Shown: positions 9,654-19,137 of the stretch, piece by piece
How positions within the stretch are numbered: the first letter of the stretch is position 1
How the letters are laid out: every line of letters begins with the position of its first letter
Source: Alkalihalobacillus pseudalcaliphilus
GTDB taxonomy: Bacteria > Bacillota > Bacilli > Bacillales > Bacillaceae_D
NCBI RefSeq assembly: GCF_028610675.1
Contig: NZ_JAQQWS010000001.1
Span: 434,001-498,000, forward strand
DNA length: 64,000 nt
Reading direction: 5' to 3'
The notes under the pieces: model-generated
The model's input: the letters and a program-made list of their open reading frames with translations, nothing else
Database searches by the model: none
Told to the model about the DNA's origin: nothing
Position numbers and translations under genes: made by a program

Positions 9654-10901
9654 ATGAAAAGTAAGCTTCAACGAATGCGGTCTCACATGTCTCTACCAAC
9701 GACTACGGCTCCTTCTCCTGAAAAAGAAAGCCAGACAGATACATCAGAACATGATCACTTATTTGAAAAATGGTCAGAACTAGGAGCACAACCATACTGG
9801 TTCGAAGATCAATTTATATTTGTTATTGAAAAAAGCTACCCCATTGAATCACAGCATGGCTTATACAGCTTTTCTGAGCTTCTAAAAGTAAATAAGCAAT
9901 GGCAGAATTTTGATGTGATGCATCCTTTATCTAGCCGACAAATCCTTTTAGAGAATCTATTGTTTTTTGATACAGAAACGACAGGCTTAAGCAGTGGAGC
10001 CGGGCATTCTATATTTTTATTAGGATATAGCCAGGTGATTGGCGACGAAGTGAAGGTCAAGCAATATATTTTACCAGGTCCAGAAGCAGAGGTTGCGTTT
10101 TATCATTATTTTCTTCAAGATTTAGGTCACGATAAAAAGCTCGTTACGTATAATGGAAAGGCTTTTGATTGGCCAAAAGTAAAAACAAGGCACACATTTG
10201 TCAGAAATGAAGTACCGCGTTTACCAAAGGTCGGTCATTTTGATTTATTGCATGCAGCAAGACGATTATGGAAAGATATTTTGCCATCATGTAAGCTTTC
10301 GGTAGTTGAACAAGAAGTCCTTCAATTTAACCGAGTATCAGATACTCCTGGTTATTTAGCGCCTATGCTTTACTTTGATTATTTAAATGAACAAGAGCCT
10401 GAGCTTTTAAGTGGAATCATTCAACATCATGAATGGGATGTTTTAAGTTTAATTACACTCTATACCCATATTAGCCATTTAATCCTGAATGGTCCATCAT
10501 TAGCGAGTGCCGAAGAGAACTATCAGATTGCCCGATGGTTCATTTATACGAATCAATTAGAAATCGCAAAAAGCAAGTTAAACCGAGTGTTACAACAAGC
10601 TGATAATCAGAAAGTAATGGCTGATACCATCTACGAACTTGCCTATCTAAACAAAAAAGAGAAGAAATTTGATGAAGCTTTAATTGGTTTTCTAAAATTA
10701 GCTAAGCATCCAAAGTACGCTGTAGAAAGTATGGAGGAAGCTGCAAAAATATACGAAAGAGTTAAAAAGAATAAGGCGGAAGCATTGCGATTAACAGCAT
10801 TAGCGATTGACCATTTGCTTTTAAGCAACGAAAAAAACAACAAATCTGAAAAACAGATGACGAGCTTGTTAAAAAGGAAAGAGAGGTTGTCCCAAAAATA
10901 A
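9654..10901 (+). CDS. mrfB: MrfB (YprB) DEDD-type exonuclease
   Basis: A 415-aa protein with an RNase H-like 3'-5' exonuclease domain. LLFFDTETTGLSSGAGHS holds the first Asp-Glu pair, LVTYNGKAFDWPKVK the second Asp, and HHEWDVLSL the last. The C-terminal 130 residues look like TPR-type helices (YQIARWFIYTNQLEIAKSKL). The family partner is the helicase MrfA. A strong GGGAGGGGGG ribosome site lies 15 bases after the mrfA stop, indicating co-transcription. Confidence 0.92.
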   Translation: MKSKLQRMRSHMSLPTTTAPSPEKESQTDTSEHDHLFEKWSELGAQPYWFEDQFIFVIEKSYPIESQHGLYSFSELLKVNKQWQNFDVMHPLSSRQILLENLLFFDTETTGLSSGAGHSIFLLGYSQVIGDEVKVKQYILPGPEAEVAFYHYFLQDLGHDKKLVTYNGKAFDWPKVKTRHTFVRNEVPRLPKVGHFDLLHAARRLWKDILPSCKLSVVEQEVLQFNRVSDTPGYLAPMLYFDYLNEQEPELLSGIIQHHEWDVLSLITLYTHISHLILNGPSLASAEENYQIARWFIYTNQLEIAKSKLNRVLQQADNQKVMADTIYELAYLNKKEKKFDEALIGFLKLAKHPKYAVESMEEAAKIYERVKKNKAEALRLTALAIDHLLLSNEKNNKSEKQMTSLLKRKERLSQK

Positions 10902-11155
10902 TGAAAATCTCCATTCATTATTTCCCGAGCAAGCGCAAGATTTTCTCAATGTCAACAAAAAACTACATGACTGTAAGTGGTTTGTTGTCTAACTCTGTCA
11001 AATAGACTGGTGTTATGTCATTTATTTGAAGAGAAAATTTCGTTCATGGGAAGAAAATTGAATTATTACGATAAATAGACGAAACAACTAGTACCATTAG
11101 CTGACTTTAATCATAGTTTATTATTGACTCAAACAAAAAAGGAGGAAATAAAACG

Positions 11156-11578
11156 ATGATGAATCATTGTCATAAGCCCGTTCACTGTCACAAACCAGCT
11201 AATGTATGTCACAAGCCAACAACAACTCAAGTAATGCCTGCGGTGGTACACCCTACTCAGCATAATATTGTAGAAAAAACGTGTGAATATATCGTTCCAG
11301 AGGTACATCCAACACACACGACAAATGTTACTAATCATGTATACAAACATGTACACAGCTTCCCGAATACAATATCTAACGAACAAACGATCTCAAACCA
11401 ACAATTTATGTCCAATGTACCCGTGGCAGGTGCAATGTCTCAACCACCTCGTCCACCAATGATGGGTGGTCAAATGATGAATCCTGGGTTCGCTCCTCAA
11501 GCTCAAATGCCAATGTGGGGTAACCAAGGCGGATATGGTCATGGTCACGGTCACAGCGGTTGTGGTTGTAAACGTTAG
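11156..11578 (+). CDS. cotD: CotD-like inner spore coat protein
   Basis: A 140-aa His-, Pro- and Met-rich protein. The N-terminus repeats CHKP (NHCHKPVHCHKPANVCHKP). The C-terminus is Met/Pro/Gly-rich and ends GHGHGHSGCGCKR, as in CotD proteins. AAAGGAGGAAA precedes two tandem ATGs. B. subtilis cotD sits in the same place between yprB and ypsA. It should be made in the mother cell late in sporulation. The cysteines and histidines suggest crosslinking or metal binding, which is inference. Confidence 0.85.
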   Translation: MMNHCHKPVHCHKPANVCHKPTTTQVMPAVVHPTQHNIVEKTCEYIVPEVHPTHTTNVTNHVYKHVHSFPNTISNEQTISNQQFMSNVPVAGAMSQPPRPPMMGGQMMNPGFAPQAQMPMWGNQGGYGHGHGHSGCGCKR

Positions 11579-11593
11579 TTATAACACAATTCA

Positions 11594-11628
11594 GAAGAAG
11601 TGAACCATGAGGCTCACTTCTTTTTTAT
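11594..11628 (+). terminator. cotD terminator
   Basis: Hairpin AGAAGTGAACC / GGCTCACTTCT followed by six Ts. Confidence 0.75.
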
Positions 11629-11915
11629 GACTGTTTTCGTTTTTCTCTTCAAAACTCATTTAAGCCTTTGATAAAAAGCTCATCTTGTTGATTTTCGAAG
11701 AACGGCTATCATTAATAGAAACACCCTTGTAAGTAGACACAATTATTTTACGAAGGCACTATTTTCGTACCATTTGATATTCCAACAGTTTTAAGAGAAA
11801 ATAAAAAAATGATTTACATCAAAAGAGGTGTTAGTTAGTCGTGAACAGTATGAAGAATCAGAAGTAGGCCTACCTATTTTTAAACACCTCTTGATAAAAT
11901 CGAAAGGAGTGTTCA
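11629..11915. other. intergenic leader with nested inverted repeat
   Basis: No gene is seen. Just upstream of ypsA, AAGAGGTGTT (near 11823) is matched by AACACCTCTT (near 11882), enclosing the palindrome GTAGGCCTAC. The arms could pair in RNA. It is not followed by a T run, so it is not a simple terminator. Confidence 0.35.
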
Positions 11916-12467
11916 TTGATACATACATTAGCAGTGACAGGTTATAAATCATTTGAACTTGGGATTTTTGATCGGAAACATATAGGTATCACTTATATTC
12001 GTCAAGCCTTTAAACAAAGGCTCATACCGCTAATTGAAGACGGATTAGAATGGGTCATCATTAGTGGGCAACTAGGTGTGGAATTATGGGTGGCAGAAGA
12101 AGTTATTGCCTTAAAAGAAATATACCCTCAGCTTAAGCTCAGCGTCCTTACTCCTTTCTTAGAACAGGAAAAAACATGGAATGAAAAAAACCAAGAATAT
12201 TATCGTGAAATTATTGGAAAAGCTGATTTTGTTAAAAGTATTACCAATCGGCCTTATGAAAACCCGTTACAATTAAAGCAAAAAAATCAATTCATCATTG
12301 AAAAAGTAGATGGATTACTCGTATTGTTTGATGAAGAAAAAGAAGGATCGCCACAATTTTATTTACATGTTGCACAACAGGAGCAAACAAAAAGGAACTT
12401 CTATCTTGAAATTATTACGCCCTATGATTTAAACGTTATTGTGGAAGAAGCTCAATATGATCAGTAG
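11916..12467 (+). CDS. ypsA: YpsA, SLOG-domain protein
   Basis: The start is TTG with AAAGGAG six bases upstream; 183 aa. The sequence AVTGYKSFELGIF and VIISGQLGVELWVAEE shows the Rossmann-like SLOG/DUF1273 fold (related to DprA/LOG proteins) with a GxxGxxE-type nucleotide-binding loop. In B. subtilis and S. aureus ypsA neighbours gpsB and affects cell division. The gene is immediately upstream of gpsB here too. The ligand is not known from sequence. Confidence 0.88.
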   Translation: MIHTLAVTGYKSFELGIFDRKHIGITYIRQAFKQRLIPLIEDGLEWVIISGQLGVELWVAEEVIALKEIYPQLKLSVLTPFLEQEKTWNEKNQEYYREIIGKADFVKSITNRPYENPLQLKQKNQFIIEKVDGLLVLFDEEKEGSPQFYLHVAQQEQTKRNFYLEIITPYDLNVIVEEAQYDQ

Positions 12468-12606
12468 AAACCTCTTTTTTTATAAAAAATATATCGAATA
12501 GCGTCAAAAATATAGGATTTTGGCTAGAAAAAGCGAAATCAATTTGACAATCGGATTAACTTTTGGAAAAATATAAAGTACGAATGCAATTATAGGGGTG
12601 AATGAC

Positions 12607-12921
12607 TTGAGCAATAATGAAATCCGCTTTACGGCAAATGAAATTTTAAATAAAGACTTTAAATCAAGCATGCGTGGTTACAATCAAGATGAGGTTGACA
12701 AGTTTTTAGATGCGATTATTCAAGACTATGAAACTTTTCAAACAACGATTGAGCGTCTAGAAAAAGAAAATGCTCAATTAAAAATGCAGGTTAAATCTGC
12801 AAGTGAACGACCAACAAGACATCAACCAACACCATCTGTTGGAAGTACGAATTACGATATTTTACAAAGATTATCTAACTTAGAAAAAGAAGTGTTTGGT
12901 AAGAAATTATACGAATCGTAA
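12607..12921 (+). CDS. gpsB: cell division regulator GpsB
   Basis: A TTG start at 12607 is preferred because AGGGGTG is seven bases upstream, giving 104 aa; a GTG at 12598 is the alternative. The DivIVA-like membrane-binding domain (SSMRGYNQDEVDKFLDAII) is followed by a coiled coil (ETFQTTIERLEKENAQLK), a linker rich in polar residues, and the conserved C-terminal trimerisation end (DILQRLSNLEKEVFGKKLYES). GpsB shuttles penicillin-binding proteins between septum and side wall. A terminator follows. Confidence 0.92.
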   Translation: MSNNEIRFTANEILNKDFKSSMRGYNQDEVDKFLDAIIQDYETFQTTIERLEKENAQLKMQVKSASERPTRHQPTPSVGSTNYDILQRLSNLEKEVFGKKLYES

Positions 12922-12930
12922 TGGATTAGA

Positions 12931-12956
12931 AAAAGAGATCATTGATCTCTTTTTCT
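12931..12956 (+). terminator. gpsB terminator
   Basis: Perfect stem AAAAGAGATC / GATCTCTTTT around ATT, then pyrimidines. Confidence 0.8.
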
Positions 12957-12987
12957 TTCGTTTTATTGAACCAAAGGGGATGAAAGT

Positions 12988-13386
12988 TTGATAGATGTTT
13001 ATATAGATGGTGCGAGTGCCGGCAATCCAGGTTATTCAGGGGCAGGAGTATGGATAAAGATTGGAAACGGAAAAACCGTAGAATTATCCATTCCTCTTCC
13101 AGAGATGTCTAATCATGAGGCAGAATATGAAGCCTTACTATATGCCTTAACTTATTGTCTAGAACACGACTTTAAAGAAGTGTCCTTTCGTACAGATTCA
13201 CAACTTATCGATCAAGCATTGGAGAAGCAATTTGTAAAGAATAAGAAATATCAGCCTTACTTAAAAAGGGCATTAGCCTTAATCGAGCAATTTGATTTAT
13301 TTTTTATGCTTTGGATTCCAAGTCAGAAAAATAAGCAAGCCGATCGATTAGCGAGGAAAGCGATACTTGAGCAAAAAGGTTATTGA
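12988..13386 (+). CDS. ypdQ: RNase HI-like protein (YpdQ type)
   Basis: A TTG start follows AAAGGGG; 132 aa. All four RNase HI acidic positions appear present: YIDGASAGNPG (Asp), NHEAEYEAL (Glu), FRTDSQL (Asp) and KQADRLARKA (Asp). The family degrades RNA in RNA-DNA hybrids; some Firmicute YpdQ proteins lack the basic handle, and none is evident here. It lies between gpsB and rnpB as in B. subtilis. Confidence 0.87.
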   Translation: MIDVYIDGASAGNPGYSGAGVWIKIGNGKTVELSIPLPEMSNHEAEYEALLYALTYCLEHDFKEVSFRTDSQLIDQALEKQFVKNKKYQPYLKRALALIEQFDLFFMLWIPSQKNKQADRLARKAILEQKGY

Positions 13387-13428
13387 TTTTATATAAATAC
13401 CTATGTATAATAAACAAGGTCGTATATG

Positions 13429-13831
13429 AGTTATAAATGTTTAGGTAATCGCTGCATGTTTTCATGTAGAGGAAAGTCCATGCTCGCACAAGCTGAGATG
13501 CTTGTAGTGTTCGTGCCTAGCGAATTCATAAGCTAGGGTAGTTCAGGTTTCCTGAGCTAACGGCAGGATAAATTCCTAAGTCTTCGGATATGGAATGAAG
13601 TCCTTGAAAGTGCCACAGTGACGTAGTCTGGATGGAAACATTCAGAGTGGAACGCGGTAAACCCCTCGAGCGAGAAACCCAAAATATGGTAGGGGCATTT
13701 TCTTTTTTGGAAATGAACGAAAAAGAAAAACGAGGTAACTCGTAGATAGATGATTACTGCCTGAGTACGAGGTTCATCACCGTTTGCAGTACAAAGGAAC
13801 AGAACATGGCTTATCAAACATTTATAAGATG
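13429..13831 (+). ncRNA. rnpB: RNase P RNA, Bacillus type B
   Basis: Conserved blocks are visible in order: GTAATCGCTGCATG, GAGGAAAGTCCATGCTCGCA, GTGTTCGTGCCTAGCGAA, TGCCACAGTGACG, GTGGAACGCGGTAAACCCCT, CGAGCGAGAAACCCAAA, TAGATAGATGATTACTGCCT and GTTTGCAGTAC. Helix P1 is closed by TTATAAATGTTT (13431-13442) and AAACATTTATAA (13817-13828). This is the catalytic RNA that matures tRNA 5' ends. A terminator hairpin follows at about 13847-13872. Confidence 0.97.
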
Positions 13832-13846
13832 GATTTATCGACATGA

Positions 13847-13874
13847 GAACTCCTTGTAGAAGGGGTTTTTTATT
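13847..13874 (+). terminator. rnpB terminator
   Basis: AACTCCTT / AAGGGGTT stem with TTTTTTATTTTTTTT tail. Confidence 0.8.
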
Positions 13875-14071
13875 TTTTTTCTCTCAAAATAAAGGAGAAA
13901 TCATTTTGAAATCGAATTCATTTATTATCTGAATTTTTATACTAATCTAATATATTTTCGCAACAAAACGCTTTAAAGTAATAAAATTTTTTATTTACTT
14001 TCTTGAATCATTGTTTTAAGATAATACTTAATGTTAAAACTATTAGAAAATTAAAACAAAGGGGTAGGAAA

Positions 14072-15058
14072 ATGAAGCATTTATGGAAAAAGTGGTCAGT
14101 TGTAGCAATTCTCGGTGTAGCGTTAACAGCATGCGGGACTTCTAACACAGGTGGTGGTGACGGTGGAGAAACGTATTCGGTAGGGGCGACTCAAATTGTC
14201 GAACATCCTTCCTTAGACGCCGCTTACGAAGGTTTTAAACAAGCATTAGAGGATGCCGGGCTTCAAGTTGTATACGATTTTAATTCCGCACAAAATGATC
14301 AAAGTAATAATGCCACAATTGCTAGTAATCTCGTTTCCAAAGATGTCGATTTAATTTTTGCTAATTCCACACCAAGTGCCCAAAGTGCCTTGCAAGCTAC
14401 GAAAGACATTCCTATTGTATTTACGTCAGTAACAGATCCGGTTGCTGGTGAGCTTGTTACTTCTATGGATGAGCCTGGTGATAATATAACAGGCGTGGTC
14501 GATTTACATCCAGACTCTATTAAATTTACAGTTGATTTTATGGAACAATACTTCCCTAATTCAACAGTTGGTTTGGTTTATAATGCTGGCGAGGCCAACT
14601 CGGTTGCTCAAATAGAGCTAGTCGAGCAAGCGATGGAAGGCACGAGCCTCACTATGGTTACACGCTCGGTCGCTACTTCGGCAGAGGTTCAACAAGCCAC
14701 TGCTTCGTTAGTTGGTGAAGTAGACGCCTTTTATATTGTGACAGACAATACGGCGGTCTCAGCATTAGAGGCAATCGTACAAATTGCCAATAATGAGCAG
14801 ATCCCATTATTCGTAGGGGAACCAGATTCATTAGCAAAAGGTGGTTTTGCAACATTTGGTATTGATTATTTCTCCATCGGTTACCGTTCTGGTGAAATGG
14901 CTGTAGAAGTACTGCAAGGCGAAAAAACAACTGCGGATATTCCTGTTGAGTATCCCCAAGATATGCAACTAATCATTAATAAAGATGCAGCAGAAGCTCA
15001 AGGCGTCGAATGGAATGATGCTTGGGATGATGAAGCGGAATTATTAGAGACGGAATAA
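14072..15058 (+). CDS. ABC importer substrate-binding lipoprotein (PF04392 type)
   Basis: ATG 14072 has AAAGGGGTAGG upstream and opens a lipoprotein signal, MKHLWKKWSVV..., with lipobox LTAC. The 328-aa product is a periplasmic-binding-protein fold of the ABC_sub_bind family (SNLVSKDVDLIFANSTPSAQ, IVFTSVTDPV, YIVTDNTAVSAL). Relatives bind amino acids such as tryptophan or tyrosine; the ligand here is unknown. It heads a three-gene set with a permease and an ATPase. A hairpin between this gene and the permease may lower downstream expression. Confidence 0.9.
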   Translation: MKHLWKKWSVVAILGVALTACGTSNTGGGDGGETYSVGATQIVEHPSLDAAYEGFKQALEDAGLQVVYDFNSAQNDQSNNATIASNLVSKDVDLIFANSTPSAQSALQATKDIPIVFTSVTDPVAGELVTSMDEPGDNITGVVDLHPDSIKFTVDFMEQYFPNSTVGLVYNAGEANSVAQIELVEQAMEGTSLTMVTRSVATSAEVQQATASLVGEVDAFYIVTDNTAVSALEAIVQIANNEQIPLFVGEPDSLAKGGFATFGIDYFSIGYRSGEMAVEVLQGEKTTADIPVEYPQDMQLIINKDAAEAQGVEWNDAWDDEAELLETE

Positions 15059-15066
15059 GTCACAGA

Positions 15067-15102
15067 GACCGACCTGTTGCATCGTGACAAGTCGGTTTTT
15101 TT
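15067..15102 (+). terminator. intra-operon hairpin terminator
   Basis: ACCGAC / GTCGGT stem followed by seven Ts, directly between the binding-protein stop and the permease ribosome site. It probably acts as a partial terminator giving excess binding protein. Confidence 0.65.
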
Positions 15103-15128
15103 ATTACTTCATACTAGGAGGAACATTT

Positions 15129-16106
15129 ATGGCATTTGCTTTATTTAGCGCCTTTGAAACAGGAATTATTTATGCCATCATGGCACTTGGTGTGTACCTA
15201 ACATTCCGTATGCTTGATTTTCCTGATCTTACCGTTGACGGAAGTTTTGTTACAGGAGCTGCGGTAGCTGTCGTATCCATTACAGCTGGGGTTCCGGCGA
15301 TACTAGCTAGCTTTTATGCATTAATCGCTGGTTTTATCGCGGGCATGTGTACTGGATTATTACATACAAAAGGAAAAATAAATGCCTTATTGTCAGGCAT
15401 TTTAATGATGATCGCTTTGTATTCGATTAATTTACGAATTATGGGCAGGCCCAATTTAGGTGTTCCTGTTGGGGAATCATTTTTTGACCAAGTAAGGACG
15501 TTTACAGCGACTTACGGCATTGATTCCTTTTTCAACTCGATATTTAGCTTTCTTGGCCTTGATAGAAGCTGGGGCATTATTTTAGTTATGATCCTTATTA
15601 CCTTCTTCCTTAAGTTTTTATTAGATTTATTTTTAAAAACAGAAATTGGGATTGCTTTACGTGCAACAGGTGATAACAAAAAAATGATTCGTAGTTTATC
15701 TGCTAATACGGATTGGCTCATCATCTTAGGTCTTGGAATTTCGAATGCGTTGGTTGCCTTTTCTGGTGCTCTGATTGCCCAGCATGGTGGCTTTGCTGAT
15801 GCTGGTATGGGTGTCGGTCTCATTATTATTGGATTAGCGTCCGTTATTATCGGTGAAGCCTTATTTGGCACTAAAACGATCTTTAGAGCGACTTTAGCGA
15901 TTATTGGTGGAGCGATCGTTTACCGAATTGTCGTTACTTTCGCCTTACGTGTAGATTTCCTTGAAGCAGGTGATGTTCGCTTAATTACCGCTCTTATTGT
16001 CATCGCTGCATTAATTACACCTAAGATTATCCAAAAGCAACGTAATAAGAAACGACTGAAGCAGAAAAGACTACAACAAAGTAAGGAGGTCAGCCACCAT
16101 GCTTAA
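15129..16106 (+). CDS. ABC importer permease (BPD_transp_2 type)
   Basis: The start is ATG 15129 (TAGGAGG 8 bases upstream); 325 aa with about eight hydrophobic segments. The motif DFPDLTVDGSFVTGAAV near the N-terminus and GLGISNALVAFSGALIAQ near residue 220 are typical of the branched-chain-amino-acid-like permease family that pairs with PF04392 binding proteins. The C-terminus is a basic cytoplasmic tail. It overlaps the ATPase gene by 8 bases, so the pair is translationally coupled. Confidence 0.9.
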   Translation: MAFALFSAFETGIIYAIMALGVYLTFRMLDFPDLTVDGSFVTGAAVAVVSITAGVPAILASFYALIAGFIAGMCTGLLHTKGKINALLSGILMMIALYSINLRIMGRPNLGVPVGESFFDQVRTFTATYGIDSFFNSIFSFLGLDRSWGIILVMILITFFLKFLLDLFLKTEIGIALRATGDNKKMIRSLSANTDWLIILGLGISNALVAFSGALIAQHGGFADAGMGVGLIIIGLASVIIGEALFGTKTIFRATLAIIGGAIVYRIVVTFALRVDFLEAGDVRLITALIVIAALITPKIIQKQRNKKRLKQKRLQQSKEVSHHA

Positions 16107-16893
16107 GATTGAGCAGCTTTCTGTAACCTTTAACGAAGGGACTCCTGATGAAAAAAAGGCGTTACAATCAATTAACCACTCTTTAAATGCGGGCGAATTT
16201 GTGACAGTCATTGGCAGTAATGGGGCAGGGAAATCGACATTAATGAATATGATTTCCGGTGCCTTAACACCTGATGTAGGTGATGTCACCATCGACGGTA
16301 AAAATGTCACCTTTGTTCCAGAATATAAACGTTCACAGTTAATAGGACGGGTCTTTCAGGATCCGATGGCAGGTACGGCTCCTTCCATGACGATTGAAGA
16401 GAACTTAGCCTTAGCTTATTCACGTAACAAAAAGAGAACGTTTAAGTTTGGGGTTAACAAAAAAAGAAAAGAGCTATTTCAGCAAAAGTTGGAAACATTA
16501 AACATCGGCTTAGAAAATCGCCTCAATGCGAAGGTCGGTCTACTCTCTGGTGGTGAGCGTCAAGCCTTATCCTTATTAATGGCTACTTTTACTGAGCCAA
16601 AAATCCTGCTCCTCGATGAACATACCGCGGCACTTGACCCAGCCCGTGCGGAGCTTATTACTCATTTAACGAAGAAAATAGTCGAGCAATACCAGTTGAC
16701 AACATTAATGGTTACTCATAATATGCAGCAAGCTCTAGACCTTGGTAATCGCCTCATCATGATGGATAAAGGTCAGATTATATTAGATGTAAATGCTGAG
16801 GAAAAAAAGGAACTAACGATCGAAAAGCTATTAGAGGAGTTCCAGAGAATTCGCGGTGAGAAATTAGTGAGCGACCGAGCGGTGTTAGCTTAA
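16099..16893 (+). CDS. ABC importer ATP-binding protein
   Basis: A 264-aa nucleotide-binding domain. Walker A is GSNGAGKST, the Q-loop follows GRVFQDP, the signature is LSGGERQALSL, Walker B is KILLLDEHTAALD and the H-loop is MVTHNMQQA. It energises uptake through the preceding permease. AAGGAGG lies upstream. A clear terminator follows the stop codon. Confidence 0.93.
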   Translation: MLKIEQLSVTFNEGTPDEKKALQSINHSLNAGEFVTVIGSNGAGKSTLMNMISGALTPDVGDVTIDGKNVTFVPEYKRSQLIGRVFQDPMAGTAPSMTIEENLALAYSRNKKRTFKFGVNKKRKELFQQKLETLNIGLENRLNAKVGLLSGGERQALSLLMATFTEPKILLLDEHTAALDPARAELITHLTKKIVEQYQLTTLMVTHNMQQALDLGNRLIMMDKGQIILDVNAEEKKELTIEKLLEEFQRIRGEKLVSDRAVLA

Positions 16894-16946
16894 AATGATT
16901 CAATTTGATAAACAAGGTTAGCGATTCAATCAACCATTAGGATTAA

Positions 16947-16983
16947 AAGCCAAATCTTCTTTTAGAGAGGTTGGCTTTTTTCT
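16947..16983 (+). terminator. ABC operon terminator
   Basis: AAGCCAA / TTGGCTT stem and T run. Confidence 0.75.
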
Positions 16984-17024
16984 ATGTTAGGTTCGTGCTA
17001 ATTTTTATATGAAAGTTAGTGCTG

Positions 17025-17226
17025 ATGCTCTAATGCGGAGCTTTGCTCACCGCTCCCGAAAAATCATGCTCCGCTGGGTACTGCTCACTCTCAAGGTCAT
17101 AATCATACTTACAACAAAGATTAAAATGAATAAGCACAAAACAACAAAGTGAAAGCCAACAGTTAAAAGCTAAACCATACTTTCATCTTTGTTGTTTACG
17201 ATGTGAATGGGGTTTCGCATGGGCGT
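17025..17226 (+). repeat. dispersed composite intergenic repeat, copy A
   Basis: It contains an R1-like part (reverse complement of GCATGATTTTTCGGGAGCGG) followed by the R2 part, which shares about 41 identical bases (GCCAACAGTTAAAAGC... to ...TTTCATCTTTGTTG) with the opposite strand of 30938-30979. The two copies have the same internal order in opposite orientation. Confidence 0.7.
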
Positions 17227-17268
17227 TTTATATGTAGGAAAAACAATACAAATTGAGAGGCAAATAAT

Positions 17269-17757
17269 ATGAATAGAAAACGAATAGACCCAACTTGGAA
17301 AAGGGTGGAATTCTCGCAAATGCCAGATCCTGAACATTCGGGTAAGGGGATAGGAGTTATCATCATCGACACGTTAAAATCAGATGAAATTATCAAATAT
17401 TTAGGTGATAAACTACTCTATATTACTGTAAATGACGATTTTACGATTGAATTTACGTATCCCGCTTATGAGCAAGCTGAAGAGATCGATGATTATGAAA
17501 ATGAACACGGTTTGTTAACACTACTAAGTTTGTCACATCAACCCATCGAAGTTAATGGTCGAATTCATACAGGCATATCTCCTGCAGCTACTTTTCTCGT
17601 ATTAAATCATGGGGCTTTTCGAGAAGGGGAACAGGAACGGTTGAAAATGGGAATTGATTGGCTCTTAGAGAGAAAAGAGCGTTTCAATTACTTATTATGG
17701 AGGAGCAAGTGGATCAGCGACTTTACTTACAGGTATAAGCACTTATTTATTTTCTAG
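17269..17757 (+). pseudogene. subtilase-like (S8) peptidase fragment
   Basis: The 162-aa frame has features of an S8 protease N-terminal half. IGVIIIDTL fits the catalytic Asp strand, ENEHGLLTLLSL the His-Gly motif, and HTGISPAATFLVLNHG the strand that follows. The region with the catalytic Ser is absent and the last 20 residues diverge, so a deletion or frameshift is likely. The next frame, at 17773-18380, may be the other part of the same gene or a neighbour. The assignment rests on motif shape only. Confidence 0.45.
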
Positions 17758-17772
17758 ATTTCCTTATTTAAG

Positions 17773-18380
17773 CCCGGATATGCTTAAATTATGCTCTAAA
17801 AGAAAACGGTAAGAAATTTGAAGACTTTCAGATTCCTGCATCAAGAGTTCATGTTTTAACGGTGTTAACCGCTTTAAAAGCGGGTTACAATTTCGATACG
17901 AAGACAACGAAATCCCAGAGCATTACGATTAAGAATCCTCCTTATTCCATAAAATCAACTCGTGAAGTAGAAAGAGCTTTAGCTTTATCAGCACTAATAG
18001 ATCAAGCTTTATGTAGTAGAATTTACTTATGGCAACTTACTGTAGTTACATCCGAACTCGTAAGAAAAACGGCCGTTTCAGAATTATTTAAACCAATCTC
18101 AAAAGAAGAAAGGGACATATTCTGGATTCGAACCTTTGGTGAGGTAGATGATGGCGTTAGAGGCCTTTATCTATATGGACTGCTTCAAGAAGCAACTGAA
18201 GCTGAATTGGCCTTTTGGGTATCTCTTGCCGATGATCTCAATTGGTCAGTAAGGTGGTGCCTATACCATTACTTAGAAAAGCATCCTCCATCACTAAAGT
18301 ATAATTTGACAAAGGATCCCGACTTAATTATGAACGCTGCCTATAAACTCAAGGATTTATATGTAGAAAAAAAGAAATGA
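17773..18380 (+). pseudogene. uncharacterised fragment, possibly continuing the S8-like gene
   Basis: The frame is open from a stop just before 17773 and lacks a credible start codon. From LNYALKENGKKFEDF it reads through a run with predicted helices (REVERALALSALIDQALCSR, ELAFWVSLADDLNWSVRW) to KDLYVEKKK. I do not recognise the family. Absence of a start and ribosome site, and the position directly after a truncated gene, suggest it is a remnant. Confidence 0.4.
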
Positions 18381-18578
18381 TGATTATAAAAGAAACGCAA
18401 ACAGTTGGACGATTGAATCCTATGATATGAATCAATTACAAGAAGCTCCGTCGATTCAAGTAACACTCTATGAAGGTGTATACTTGTAAAATAGAAATAA
18501 AAAGCGAACTGCTCTCATACGTATAAGGGAGAGGCTTGTTAGTAGCCTGTAACCTTTTATTAGAAAAGAGGGAGCGGT

Positions 18579-18983
18579 ATGTTCAAGGAAAAAAATATGA
18601 TACTACTATTATTAATTGCATGGGGTGCCTTTTTCGTATATGGATTCGCATTGCTCAGTCATTTAATCACAGGGCAATTCCTATTTGAAAATGGACTTTT
18701 ATCGATAGGTTATCTCCTTTTTTCAATGATTATTTTTATACCGGGCTTATTTTATATTGGTATTGGAAGAGAATTTCTCTTTAGAATACTAACTGGGTCT
18801 GTACTGAGTATTACTTTCATTTATGTTCCCGTTCATTTAACGCTACTTCATAATTATCATGGTGATGTTCTCTCCAATAAACAAGCTGTAGTTGTCACGT
18901 TATTATTATTAGGCATTCATATTGTCTTTTTAGTGATTGCTCATTTTCAACTTGGGCATCGATTTACGAGAAAAATTGTATAA
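18579..18983 (+). CDS. small integral membrane protein, unknown
   Basis: A 134-aa protein with four hydrophobic segments (about residues 6-28, 36-60, 66-85, 100-125) and GAGGGAGCGGT before the ATG. No family motif is recognised. It lies between the S8-like remnant and ypsC in the same orientation. It ends near a weak hairpin. Confidence 0.6.
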   Translation: MFKEKNMILLLLIAWGAFFVYGFALLSHLITGQFLFENGLLSIGYLLFSMIIFIPGLFYIGIGREFLFRILTGSVLSITFIYVPVHLTLLHNYHGDVLSNKQAVVVTLLLLGIHIVFLVIAHFQLGHRFTRKIV

Positions 18984-19137
18984 AGAGTGATTAGGCCCTA
19001 TGGGCTTTTTTTATTTTTTGTAACTATGTTTTCACTGAAAACGTTATACAAGTGCTCCGGTATACGAATGGTTGTATGTACGTTCAATAACGCTTATAAT
19101 AAGGCGAGACTAAAAGTTCGGATTGAAGGAGCGTTTT

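Noticed and set aside
13557..13844. Minus-strand open frame across 13.6-13.8 kb
   Set aside because: It is the complement of RNase P RNA, whose conserved blocks are unmistakable.
13875..14071. Riboswitch or T-box in front of the ABC importer
   Set aside because: I found no T-box sequence, specifier stem or terminator-antiterminator pair.
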